From CTSoil-043 sp963744095 (GTDB lineage Bacteria > Chloroflexota > Limnocylindria > Limnocylindrales > CSP1-4): a stretch of DNA of 64,000 bases. The notes beneath the pieces were generated by a model. It had not been told where the DNA came from and made no database searches. It worked only from the letters and a program-made list of their open reading frames with translations. The stretch lies in contig CAVUSH010000002.1 of NCBI GenBank assembly GCA_963744095.1, positions 310,001 to 374,000 of the forward strand, written 5' to 3'. The first letter of the stretch is position 1. Each line of letters starts with the position of its first letter. This document shows, piece by piece, positions 52,590 to 60,614 of this stretch. The translations under genes were made by a program, and so were the position numbers.

Positions 52590-53453
52590 TCACTCCCCCG
52601 TCGCCAGCCGCTCGATCGCGATCCGCAGCGCCCGCCTGCCCAGGACGCGCAGCATCGCCAGGCGGTACTCGGGGCTCGCCCGCATCGAGCGGGGGGACGG
52701 GCTCGCCCCCGCGAACATCTGCTCGAAGATCGCCGCCTTCGCCTCGTCAGTCGCGGCGGGATCTGCGAGGACCCCGCTCTCGTCGACGACGAGCACGGGA
52801 CGTGGGCCGACGCTGCCGTAGGCGAGCCGGGTCACCCCGGCCTCGTCCACCCCGCAGCACAGGGTGACCGAGGCGAGGTCGTGGCCGCGCCGCCGCGTGC
52901 GCCGCACGTGGACGGCTCCCATCCGCCGCCGGGGCACGGGCAGCTCGATGGCGCTTACGAGCTCGCCCGGCGCCAGGGTGGTGACGCCCGAGCGGACGAA
53001 GAAGTCGGCGATCGCGATGCGTCGGGTCCCGGCGGGCCCCGCCGCAACGACGTCTGCCCCGTATACCAGGAGCGGCGGGGCCGTGTCCGCGGCGGGTGAC
53101 GCGTTGCAGATGTTGCCGGCAAGCGTGGCCCGGTTCCGGATCTGGACGGATCCGACGACCGCTGCGGCCTCCGCCAGGGCCGGGAACCAGCGACGCACCC
53201 GGTCGTCCGCCGCGACGTCGGTCATGACCGTGCCGGCGCTGATCACCAGGTGGTCGCCGTCCTCGCGAATCGCGGGGCGCAGCTCGGCGATCCGCTTGAC
53301 GTCGACCACCACGCCCGGCCGGACGCTGCCGTCCCGGAGCCGGATGATGAGGTCGGTGCCTCCCGCGAGGAGGCGCGCCTCCGGTCCGTGCGCGTCGAGG
53401 AGGGCCAGCGCCTCGGCCAGGGTCGCCGGCCGCGCGTAGGCGAAGGTGTGCAT
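52590..53453 (-). CDS. FAD-binding medium subunit of the molybdenum hydroxylase
   Basis: 287 residues. The FAD pyrophosphate loops are LLAGGTDLI (about 28-36) and TLAGNICNASPAAD (about 111-124), the CoxM/XdhC-type pattern. It accepts electrons from the iron-sulfur subunit. ATG at 53453 gives the conserved MHTFAYARPATLAEA start; longer upstream frames are not coding. First of the three hydroxylase genes, in the common M-S-L order. Confidence 0.92.
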   Translation of the reverse strand: MHTFAYARPATLAEALALLDAHGPEARLLAGGTDLIIRLRDGSVRPGVVVDVKRIAELRPAIREDGDHLVISAGTVMTDVAADDRVRRWFPALAEAAAVVGSVQIRNRATLAGNICNASPAADTAPPLLVYGADVVAAGPAGTRRIAIADFFVRSGVTTLAPGELVSAIELPVPRRRMGAVHVRRTRRRGHDLASVTLCCGVDEAGVTRLAYGSVGPRPVLVVDESGVLADPAATDEAKAAIFEQMFAGASPSPRSMRASPEYRLAMLRVLGRRALRIAIERLATGE

Positions 53454-53470
53454 CGCTCCCGCCCCCGCTG

Positions 53471-54358
53471 TCAGAGGATCCTGTCCGCCTCGTCCAGGAG
53501 CACCTGGGGGGTGGCTGCCCGGATGAAGTAGAAGGGACGATCGCAGAACCGCTCGACGAAGGTCGCTCGCGCCTTGCGCAGGGGATCGGTGTCCACGACG
53601 GGCATCGGCCAGCCGGGCGCGAGCAGCTCGTTGGTGAGGAAGTAGTTCTGGAGCGAGTGGAGGGTCTGGAACTGGCGCTCGAACGGGATCATCGCGCCCG
53701 TGCTGGGATCGAAGTTGCCGTCGATCGCGGGCACGATCACCACGTCGACGCTGGTCGGCTCGTCGTGCTGCTCCCACGTCGGCATGTCGCCGAAGAACTT
53801 CTCGACGCCTCGCTCGGGGGCGGCCTTGTCGGCCCGCTCGGTCCCTTCGGTGCGCTTCTTGAGGAAGACCGACTTGGAGCCCATGATCACGATGCCGTCT
53901 TCGTCGATCACCGTCGTCTCGGTCGACACGAGGAGACCGCCGCGCCGACAGGCCTCGATCTGGCCCATCGACTTGCCGTGGTTGGACTCGCCGCCCAGGA
54001 ACAGCACGGTCCTGTCGCGGTAGCGGACGGCCGAGGAGTGGAAGGGGTGCAGCCCGACGGCCTCCATCCGCAGGGCCAGCATCGTGACCACGACCTTCTG
54101 GATCGGGCCGGCCGGCCAGGCTCCGCTGAAGTGCATCGCCCGGCCGTCATACCGGATCGCCTTCTCGCCGTCCTGGTGCCAGACGATGTCCGGCTCGGTC
54201 AGCGTCACTTCCGGGGAGATGCGCACGTCGGCGAGCCGGTAGTTGAGGAAGCTCAGGTCGTCGAGGACGTGCTCGCGCGGCTCGCTGCCGTGGACGTCCA
54301 CCCGCAGGCGGGCCGTCCCGGCCGACATCTCCTCGGACAGTTGCAGCTGGTCGTTCAT
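53471..54358 (-). CDS. HPr-kinase-like P-loop ATPase
   Basis: 295 residues. The centre reads LHPFHSSAVRYRDRTVLFLGGESNHGKSMGQ, matching the HPr kinase/PEP carboxykinase layout (H-x-SAV before a P-loop). The Walker A is GESNHGKS. The N-terminal half is a beta-rich domain and the C-terminus is helical. No HPr-kinase Ser-DDE signature is obvious. It may phosphorylate a protein or small molecule of the pathway. It sits between the GntR regulator and the hydroxylase genes with short gaps, so it belongs to the array, but its target is not evident. Confidence 0.68.
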   Translation of the reverse strand: MNDQLQLSEEMSAGTARLRVDVHGSEPREHVLDDLSFLNYRLADVRISPEVTLTEPDIVWHQDGEKAIRYDGRAMHFSGAWPAGPIQKVVVTMLALRMEAVGLHPFHSSAVRYRDRTVLFLGGESNHGKSMGQIEACRRGGLLVSTETTVIDEDGIVIMGSKSVFLKKRTEGTERADKAAPERGVEKFFGDMPTWEQHDEPTSVDVVIVPAIDGNFDPSTGAMIPFERQFQTLHSLQNYFLTNELLAPGWPMPVVDTDPLRKARATFVERFCDRPFYFIRAATPQVLLDEADRIL

Positions 54359-54397
54359 CGTGTCCTTTCGCGGGTCGGGTGCGTGGGGTCAGGCGGG

Positions 54398-55168
54398 TCA
54401 GGCGGAGCGCTCCGCGAGCGACGCGGCCAGCTCGGGCTCCCGGCGAGGCCGGGGCCGAACGCGCAGCGCGGCCCGCTCCTCCGGCGGCGCGTCGTCGGCC
54501 ACCGGCGAGGCGGGCGGCGCCCAGAGGCTGGCCAGCATCGTGGCGGTGTCGGTGAAGTGGTCGTGGAGGACCGCGGCCGCCACCTCCGGGTCCCGGAGGC
54601 GGAGGGCAGCGAGGATCGGGGCGTGCAGCTCGGCGATCCGGCGCCTGTCGACGCCCGGCACGACCATCGTGATGTACGTGCGGGAGAAAGGCTCCAGGGT
54701 CCGCCACACCCGCACCAGGGTGGCGTTCCCGGCGAGCCCGACGATTCGGCCGTGGAAGGCGGCGTCCGCCGTCGCCTCGGCGTAGTAGTCGCCATCCTCG
54801 GCCGACCGCTGCATCTCGTCGAGGTAGCCTGCCAGGACCTCGAGGTCCTCGTCCGTCAGGCGTGGGATGGCCAGGCGGGCGCCGAGCGATTCGAGCTCGG
54901 CCCGGATCACGAACGCCTCCAGGAGCTCGTCCGCCGACGGCCGGCGGACACGTGCTCCACGGAAGGCAGTGGTCTCCACGACGCCGAGCGCCTCGAGGTC
55001 GCGCAGCGCTTCCCGAACGGGCGCCTGGCTCGTCCCGAGCTCCCGGGCAACCCGGGTCTCGACGATCCGGGCGCCCGGAGGGTAGCGACCGTCAAGGATC
55101 GCCTGGAGCAGGCGATCCTTGACCTGATCGCTCAGGACGCTGCGGGAGATCGTGACATCGCGCGTCAT
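54398..55168 (-). CDS. GntR-family regulator with FCD ligand domain
   Basis: 256 residues. GntR winged helix (about 8-75: LSDQVKDRLLQAILDGRYPPGARIVETRVARELGTSQAPVREALRDLEALG) and FCD all-helical ligand/metal domain (about 85-220) with the Asp and His residues of the metal site (AFHGRIVGLAGN, DHF). FCD regulators bind small carboxylates and usually control neighbouring catabolic genes. It lies inside the array, 10 bases after the PEP-utilising gene. The palindrome at the SDR promoter (42976-42986) is a plausible site. The C-terminal 35 residues are a basic extension. Confidence 0.92.
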   Translation of the reverse strand: MTRDVTISRSVLSDQVKDRLLQAILDGRYPPGARIVETRVARELGTSQAPVREALRDLEALGVVETTAFRGARVRRPSADELLEAFVIRAELESLGARLAIPRLTDEDLEVLAGYLDEMQRSAEDGDYYAEATADAAFHGRIVGLAGNATLVRVWRTLEPFSRTYITMVVPGVDRRRIAELHAPILAALRLRDPEVAAAVLHDHFTDTATMLASLWAPPASPVADDAPPEERAALRVRPRPRREPELAASLAERSA

Positions 55169-55178
55169 GGCCTGGACG

Positions 55179-56951
55179 TCAGTCCTTCATCCCGACTGGG
55201 GCGGGAACCGGCGCCGCAACGAGGATCTCGACCAGGCCGGTGGTTCCGTTGATGCGGATCCGGTCGCCGTTCTTGATCTGCTCCGTGGCCACGGACGTCC
55301 CGACGACGGCCGGGATGCCGAACTCGCGCGACAGAACGGCCGGGTGCGACACCGTGCCGCCGGCGTCGGTCACGAGCCCGACGATCTTGGTGAAGAGGAC
55401 GACCCAGGCCGGGTTCGTCATCTGGCACACGAGGACGTCGCCGGCGCGGACGTCGTCGAACTGCTCCTCGCGGAGAACCACCCGCGCGATGCCCTCGACG
55501 ACGCCCGGCGAGGCGCCGATCCCGGTGACCTGGCCGGCCACCATCGACTCCTTGCGGGTGAACTTGTCGGGAAAGCCCCACAGGTTCAGGTAGGGGAAAG
55601 CCAGCTGGGTCGCCGTGACGGTCCCGACCCACTCCTTGGGCCGGAAGGTGTACGCCTTCGCCCGGGCGGCCTTGCGCTCGGCCACGAGGGCGCGCCCGTC
55701 CATGCCGGCCGGGTTGCCCATGAAGACGCGCAGCTCGTTGTACTTGAAGAAGACGACGTCGTCGGCGGCGTCGAGAGCGCCCGCCGCGAGGAGCTTCCTG
55801 CCAATCGCCACGAGGACGAGGCGGACATGGGCGTTGGCGCCCTGGTCGATGTAGAAGTGGTGGTCCGGGGTGAGCGGGGCCATCCGGAGGTTGATGTCAT
55901 TGGCGGCCCGCATCTCCTCGAGCGCCACGCCCTCGAGCCCCTCGAGAATCTCCTTCGCCGCCGCGGCGATGTCTGCGGCAAGGACGGCGATGGTCTTCGG
56001 ATAGTCGTAGTTGGTCTCGATGTAGCCGCGCACCAGCTCGATCACGGGCTCCATCTGCTCGCGGACGGTCGGGAAGATGAACTCGTGGCTCCAGACCGCG
56101 TGCCAGCCGTACTCCTTCTGGTACGGAACGACGCGCTCGTCGATGAAGCGCCGGCCGCGCTCGCTGGCCTTGAGGGCGACGATGATCTCGCCGGCCGTGT
56201 CGGCCTTGAAGATGGCGGCGAGGTCCGGGTCGGCCTTTGCCTCCTCCTTCATCTTCCAGAGGGCCTCGATCGAGTCCCAGTTGCGGTCCCTGGCCGAGTT
56301 CTGGAGGCGCCCCAGGAGCTGCTCGTTGATCTTGCCGTGGGTCTTCTCCATGACCGCCCGCAGGTTGAGGGTCGCGGACAGCTGGGCGAAGTTGAGCATC
56401 CAGTGGATCTTCCAGTGACGATCGTGGACGTCGATCGCGTCCTCGAGCAGGCAGGCAAGCTCCATCAGGCTGAGCTTGTCTTCCTTGTCGAGCATCCCCT
56501 CGAGGTAGGCGAAGTTGCGGTCCATCTCGGGGACGAGGCGATCGCGCCACCAGTCCACGAACTCGAGGCCGTACGTCGGCAGGACCGCACCCAGGTAGGT
56601 GCCGATCTTGGCGGCGTAGTCCGGGTCCTCCGGCACGACCGGGGTGATCCGGAAGCCGTACTCCTGCGCGTCGACCGTGAGCCCGGCTTCCGCCGGGATC
56701 GCCGCGGTGTAGAGGTAGCCGTTGACGTTCTTCGCGATCCAGTCGGTGGCGAACGGGGTGCCGAAGCGCCGGAACATGTGGTCGCAGCTGAGCCACCAGC
56801 CGCCGATGTCCTCGTACATCGGGCTGAGCGGGTGCGGACAGTGCAGGTCGTCGTAGACCCAGAAGAGCAGCTTCTCGGTCTCCGAGGACCACGAGATCGG
56901 GAACTTCTCGTCCCCGAGGAACTGGCCGAGGACTTCTTCCTTGAGGGGCAC
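55179..56951 (-). CDS. PEP-utilising enzyme with C-terminal phosphohistidine domain
   Basis: 590 residues. The last 120 form a PEP-utiliser mobile domain with H536 in GGTVSHPAVLSREFGIPAVVG. The first about 450 residues contain many Trp and charged segments (FPISWSSETEKLLFWVYDDLHCPHPLSPM ... WVYDD) and resemble the non-ATP-grasp part of PEP-synthase-like phosphotransferases. There is no ATP-grasp domain, so it needs a partner to phosphorylate H536; the PPDK-like protein of the array has one. The layout recalls phenylphosphate synthase, where the two parts are separate subunits. GTG at 56951 has GGAGG upstream. The substrate phosphorylated is unknown. Confidence 0.82.
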   Translation of the reverse strand: MPLKEEVLGQFLGDEKFPISWSSETEKLLFWVYDDLHCPHPLSPMYEDIGGWWLSCDHMFRRFGTPFATDWIAKNVNGYLYTAAIPAEAGLTVDAQEYGFRITPVVPEDPDYAAKIGTYLGAVLPTYGLEFVDWWRDRLVPEMDRNFAYLEGMLDKEDKLSLMELACLLEDAIDVHDRHWKIHWMLNFAQLSATLNLRAVMEKTHGKINEQLLGRLQNSARDRNWDSIEALWKMKEEAKADPDLAAIFKADTAGEIIVALKASERGRRFIDERVVPYQKEYGWHAVWSHEFIFPTVREQMEPVIELVRGYIETNYDYPKTIAVLAADIAAAAKEILEGLEGVALEEMRAANDINLRMAPLTPDHHFYIDQGANAHVRLVLVAIGRKLLAAGALDAADDVVFFKYNELRVFMGNPAGMDGRALVAERKAARAKAYTFRPKEWVGTVTATQLAFPYLNLWGFPDKFTRKESMVAGQVTGIGASPGVVEGIARVVLREEQFDDVRAGDVLVCQMTNPAWVVLFTKIVGLVTDAGGTVSHPAVLSREFGIPAVVGTSVATEQIKNGDRIRINGTTGLVEILVAAPVPAPVGMKD

Positions 56952-56999
56952 CGGATCTTCCTCCTTCGTGCCTGGCTGGCGTCGCTCGCGGCGACCTGA

Positions 57000-57836
57000 C
57001 TAGCTCGCTGCAGCCGTGCGGGCGATCCGCTTGAAGCGCTTCATGTTCTCGGTGATCGCGACCTCGGTGGGGAGCCGCTCCATGCTCGACGCGCCGAAGA
57101 ACCCGGCCACGCCGGAGGTGTGGTCGAGCACGTACTGGGCATCGTCGGGCTCGGCGATGGGACCGCCGTGGCAGAGGGCGATGATGTTCGGGTTCACCGT
57201 GGCGGCGGCGTCGCGGATCCGCTGGACCCGCTCGGCCGACGCCTCGATGGTGAGGGCGGTCGTCGCCCCGATCGCTCCCTTCGTGGTGAGACCCATGTGG
57301 GCGACCACGACGTCGGCCCCGGCCTCGGCCATCGCCCGCGCCTGCTCCTCGTCGAAGACGTACGGCGTCGTCAGCAGGCCGGCCTCGTGGGCCGACCGGA
57401 TCATGTCGACCTCGAGGCCGTAGCCCATGCCGGTCTCTTCCAGGTTCTGCCGGAACTGGCCGTCGCAGAGGCCGACCGTCGGGAAGTTCTGGACCCCCGA
57501 GAAGCCGATCCGCTTGATCTCCTCGAGGAAGACGGGCATGAGCCGGAACGGGTCGGTCCCGCACACGCCCGCGAGCACGGGCGTCTGGCGCACGATCGGG
57601 AGGACCTCGGCGGCCATCTCCACGACGATCGCGTTGGCGTCGCCGTAGGGCATGCAGCCGGCGAGCGAGCCGCGGCCGGCCATCCGGTAGCGGCCCGAGT
57701 TGTAGATGATGATGAGGTCGGCCCCGCCGGCCTCCGCGCACTTCGCCGACAGGCCCGTCCCGGCCCCGGCGCCCATGATGACGCCGCCCTCGTCGAGGGT
57801 GCGGCGCAGCCGCGCCAGCGCCTCCTGCCCGTTCAT
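57000..57836 (-). CDS. Phosphoenolpyruvate-hydrolase-family TIM-barrel protein
   Basis: 278 residues of the PEP-hydrolase/TIM-barrel signal-transduction family: GVIMGAGAGTGLSAKCAE, ADLIIIYNSGRYRMAGRGSLAG, GVQNFPTVGLCDG, DVVVAHMGLTTKG and ALCHGGPI. The family is placed beside PEP mutase-like enzymes, but no reaction is firmly established. It overlaps the UPF0261 gene by four bases (ATGA). The two families are neighbours in many bacteria, suggesting a functional pair. Confidence 0.9.
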   Translation of the reverse strand: MNGQEALARLRRTLDEGGVIMGAGAGTGLSAKCAEAGGADLIIIYNSGRYRMAGRGSLAGCMPYGDANAIVVEMAAEVLPIVRQTPVLAGVCGTDPFRLMPVFLEEIKRIGFSGVQNFPTVGLCDGQFRQNLEETGMGYGLEVDMIRSAHEAGLLTTPYVFDEEQARAMAEAGADVVVAHMGLTTKGAIGATTALTIEASAERVQRIRDAAATVNPNIIALCHGGPIAEPDDAQYVLDHTSGVAGFFGASSMERLPTEVAITENMKRFKRIARTAAAS

Positions 57837-59083
57837 GCCTCGCCTCCTGCGCTCGACGCCTTCGCCGCGGCCCAGGCCCGATAGTGCTCGTCGAGCCGCT
57901 CGGCCATCGCCGTCGCGAAGGCGGGATCGTTGATGTCGGTGGCCATCTCGACCACCTCCACGCCGGGCCGGAGCCCGGCCTTCAGCTCACGGATCAGGGC
58001 CGCGTCCGCGGCCGGGTCGTGGAACGGAGCGCCGGGGACGTCGATCATGGAGACGCCTCCGAGCGGGATGAAAAGGGTCAGCGGGCCGGTCGCGGCGTTG
58101 AGCTTGCGGGCGATGATCCGCCCCAGCTCCGCGCACTCCTCCTCCGTCGACCGCATCAGGGTGACGGTGGCGTTGTGGACGTACAGGTTGCGGTCCTTGA
58201 ACTTGGCGGGGACTGTCTCCTTCGGCCCGAAGTTGCACATGTCCAGGGCGCCGAGCGACACGACCTGGGGAAGCCCCAGCGCGCCGGCCATCTCGAGCCG
58301 GTCCGGCCCCGCGGAGAGAACCCCGCCGACCAGCTCGTCGACGAGCTCGGTGGTGGTGATGTCGAGCGAGCCGGTGATGAAGCCCGCTTTCATGAGGGCT
58401 TCCATGGACTTCCCGCCCGCTCCCGTCGCGTGGAAGACGAGGACCTCGTAGCCGTGCGCCTCGAGCCACTCCCGGGCGGTGGTCACGCTGGGCGTGGTGA
58501 CCCCGAACATCGTGGCCCCGATCAGGGGCTTGGGCGGGATCTTCGAGACGAACGACGCGGCACTCCTGGCCATCCCGGCGATCCCGGCCGCCGCATTCGT
58601 GAGGATCTTCTCGGAGAGCCCGTTGATGCCCGCGATGTCGACGACCGAGTACATCATCGCGATGTCCGAGGTGCCGACATAGGGTCGCGTGTCGCCCGAG
58701 CCCATCGTCGAGACGATCATCTTGGGGACGCCGACCGGCAGGGCCTGCATCGCGGCGGAGACGATCGACGAGCCGCCGGAACCGCCCACCCCGAGGATCC
58801 CGTCGAGCTTGCCCTCGCCGTAGAGACGCTTGACGACCTCGGTCGCGCCACGGGTCATGGCCAGGACGGCCGGGCCGCGGTCGTGCGCCGCGGCAAGGGC
58901 GGCCCGGCTCTCACCGGCAGCCGCGGCAACCTCGTCGGCGGTCACATCCCCTGGCGACGGGTCGCTCAGCACGCCGGCGTCGACGAGGATGACGTCACAG
59001 CCGAGCTCGCGAACGCGGTCGCGCAGGAACTCGTACTCGGCGCCCTTCGTGTCAAGGGTGCCGAGGAGCACGACGCTTGCCAT
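57833..59083 (-). CDS. UPF0261 / Tm-1-like ATP-binding protein
   Basis: 416 residues. VVLLGTLDTKGAEYEFLRDRV opens the family; GVGGSGGSSIVSAAMQALPVGVPKMIVSTM and ATGAGGKSMEALM are the conserved Gly-rich loops. The plant relative Tm-1 binds ATP and inhibits a viral replicase, but the bacterial role is unknown. ATG at 59083 follows AGGAGG and lies 12 bases after livF, so it is translated with the transporter genes. Its stop overlaps the start of the PEP-hydrolase-family gene. Confidence 0.93.
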   Translation of the reverse strand: MASVVLLGTLDTKGAEYEFLRDRVRELGCDVILVDAGVLSDPSPGDVTADEVAAAAGESRAALAAAHDRGPAVLAMTRGATEVVKRLYGEGKLDGILGVGGSGGSSIVSAAMQALPVGVPKMIVSTMGSGDTRPYVGTSDIAMMYSVVDIAGINGLSEKILTNAAAGIAGMARSAASFVSKIPPKPLIGATMFGVTTPSVTTAREWLEAHGYEVLVFHATGAGGKSMEALMKAGFITGSLDITTTELVDELVGGVLSAGPDRLEMAGALGLPQVVSLGALDMCNFGPKETVPAKFKDRNLYVHNATVTLMRSTEEECAELGRIIARKLNAATGPLTLFIPLGGVSMIDVPGAPFHDPAADAALIRELKAGLRPGVEVVEMATDINDPAFATAMAERLDEHYRAWAAAKASSAGGEA

Positions 59084-59095
59084 GCGGAAGACCTC

Positions 59096-59836
59096 CTAGG
59101 TTTCGGCCGATGGGGCGGGGGTCTCGACCTGGGCGCTGACGCCGAGGTAGCGGCGCTGGGCCGCCTCGTCGGCGAGGAGCTCCGGGGACGTGGTCTCGAG
59201 GGCGATTCGGCCCGTGACCATGATCGCGATGCGGTCCGCCACGGAAGTCGCGACGCCGAGGTTCTGCTCGACGAGGAGAAGCCCGACCCCTTCCCGGGTG
59301 ACGTCGCGGAGGACGCCGACCAGGTGCTCCACGACGATCGGCGCCAGGCCCTCGGACGGCTCGTCCATGATCAGCAGGCGGGGGTTGAGCAGGAGGGCGC
59401 GGGCGATCGCGAGCATCTGCTGCTCCCCGCCGGAGAGCTGGGTCGCGCCGTTTCGACGGCGGGTCGCCAGCGGCGGGAAGAGCTCGTAGACCTTCTTGAT
59501 GGTCCAGCCGTCGCCGTTCCGGCGGGCGACCATCCGCAGGTGCTCCTCGACGGAGAGCGAGGCGAAGACCCGCCGCCCCTGGGGCACGTACCCGATCCCC
59601 GCCCGGGCGATCTCGTGCGGCTTGCGCCCCGCGATCTCCGCGCCGCCAAGGCGGATGGAGCCGCCCGCGGCGAGGACCAGCCCGGTGATCGCGTTGCAGA
59701 GGGTGGACTTGCCCATCCCGTTGCGACCGATCAACGACAGCGGCTCCGCGCCGACGACGAGATCCACACCCTGGAGGACGTGGCTCTGCCCGTAGCGGAC
59801 GTGGAGTCCGGCGATCTCGAGGATCGGGTCAGCCAC
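59096..59836 (-). CDS. livF: Branched-chain amino acid-type ABC transporter ATP-binding protein LivF
   Basis: About 246 residues. Walker A GRNGMGKST, signature LSGGEQQ, Walker B LLIMDEPSEGLAP (the LivF-type GL-P ending) and the switch His region are intact. It overlaps livG; GTG at 59836 is used, and GTG 59845 is also possible. It powers import with LivG. Last transporter gene, 12 bases before UPF0261. Confidence 0.94.
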   Translation of the reverse strand: MADPILEIAGLHVRYGQSHVLQGVDLVVGAEPLSLIGRNGMGKSTLCNAITGLVLAAGGSIRLGGAEIAGRKPHEIARAGIGYVPQGRRVFASLSVEEHLRMVARRNGDGWTIKKVYELFPPLATRRRNGATQLSGGEQQMLAIARALLLNPRLLIMDEPSEGLAPIVVEHLVGVLRDVTREGVGLLLVEQNLGVATSVADRIAIMVTGRIALETTSPELLADEAAQRRYLGVSAQVETPAPSAET

Positions 59837-60614
59837 GATGCTCACCAGCGAGGTGGTGGCCCAGGTAGATGTCCTGGACCGTGCTGTTGGCCTGGATCTC
59901 GTCGGGCGTGCCCTCCACGATGATCGAGCCCTCGTGCATGACCGTGACCTGGTCCGCCGCGGCGAGGGCAACGTCCATGTCGTGCTCGACGAGGACGATC
60001 GTGATCTCGCGCGGGAGGTCTCGCAGGAGGCCCGTCAGGAGCGTCCGCTCGCCGCGCGAGAGCCCCGCAGCGGGCTCGTCCAGCATGAGCAGGCGCGGGT
60101 TCCCGGCCAGGGCCATGCCAAGCTCGAGCTGGCGCTGCTGGCCATGGGAGAGGGACCCGACCGGTGCCTTGAAGACGTCGCCGAGGTGGACGAGGTTGGC
60201 GATCTCCTCGGAACGCACCCGCCCCGGGTCGTTCGCCGGCGGGCGTCGCGGGTCGAAGCGCCCGCGCTGCACGCCCCGGATCGCGAGGAAGAGGCTCTGG
60301 GCGACGGTGAGGCCCATGAAGAGCAACGAGCTCTGGTAGGTCCTGCTGAGGCCCAACCGGGTCCGCCGGTGCGGCGGCAGGTTCGTCACCTCGGCCCCGA
60401 ACAGCTCCACCGACCCGGAGGTGGGCAGGTAGTCGCCGGCGACGACGTTGAAGAGCGTCGTCTTGCCGGCCCCGTTGGGGCCGAGGATCGCCCGGCGCTC
60501 GCCCACCGCGACATCCATCGTGACATCGCGGAGGGCCTGGAGGGCGCCGAAGCGCCGCCCCACGCCCTGCAGTCGCAGGGCGGGGACGAGCGCTTCGGCC
60601 GAACCGAGGGTCAT
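59829..60614 (-). CDS. livG: ABC transporter ATP-binding protein LivG
   Basis: 261 residues. Walker A GPNGAGKTT (about 45-53), signature LSHGQQRQLE (His in place of Gly at the third position), Walker B LLMLDEPAAGLS and the VEHDMD switch. The modified signature LSHGQQ is common in LivG-type subunits. Its ATG overlaps the substrate-binding protein stop as ATGA. Confidence 0.94.
   Translation of the reverse strand: MTLGSAEALVPALRLQGVGRRFGALQALRDVTMDVAVGERRAILGPNGAGKTTLFNVVAGDYLPTSGSVELFGAEVTNLPPHRRTRLGLSRTYQSSLLFMGLTVAQSLFLAIRGVQRGRFDPRRPPANDPGRVRSEEIANLVHLGDVFKAPVGSLSHGQQRQLELGMALAGNPRLLMLDEPAAGLSRGERTLLTGLLRDLPREITIVLVEHDMDVALAAADQVTVMHEGSIIVEGTPDEIQANSTVQDIYLGHHLAGEHRG

Noticed and set aside
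49860..53453. Form I CO dehydrogenase
   Set aside because: Subunit order matches, but the large subunit lacks the AYRCSFR active-site loop.
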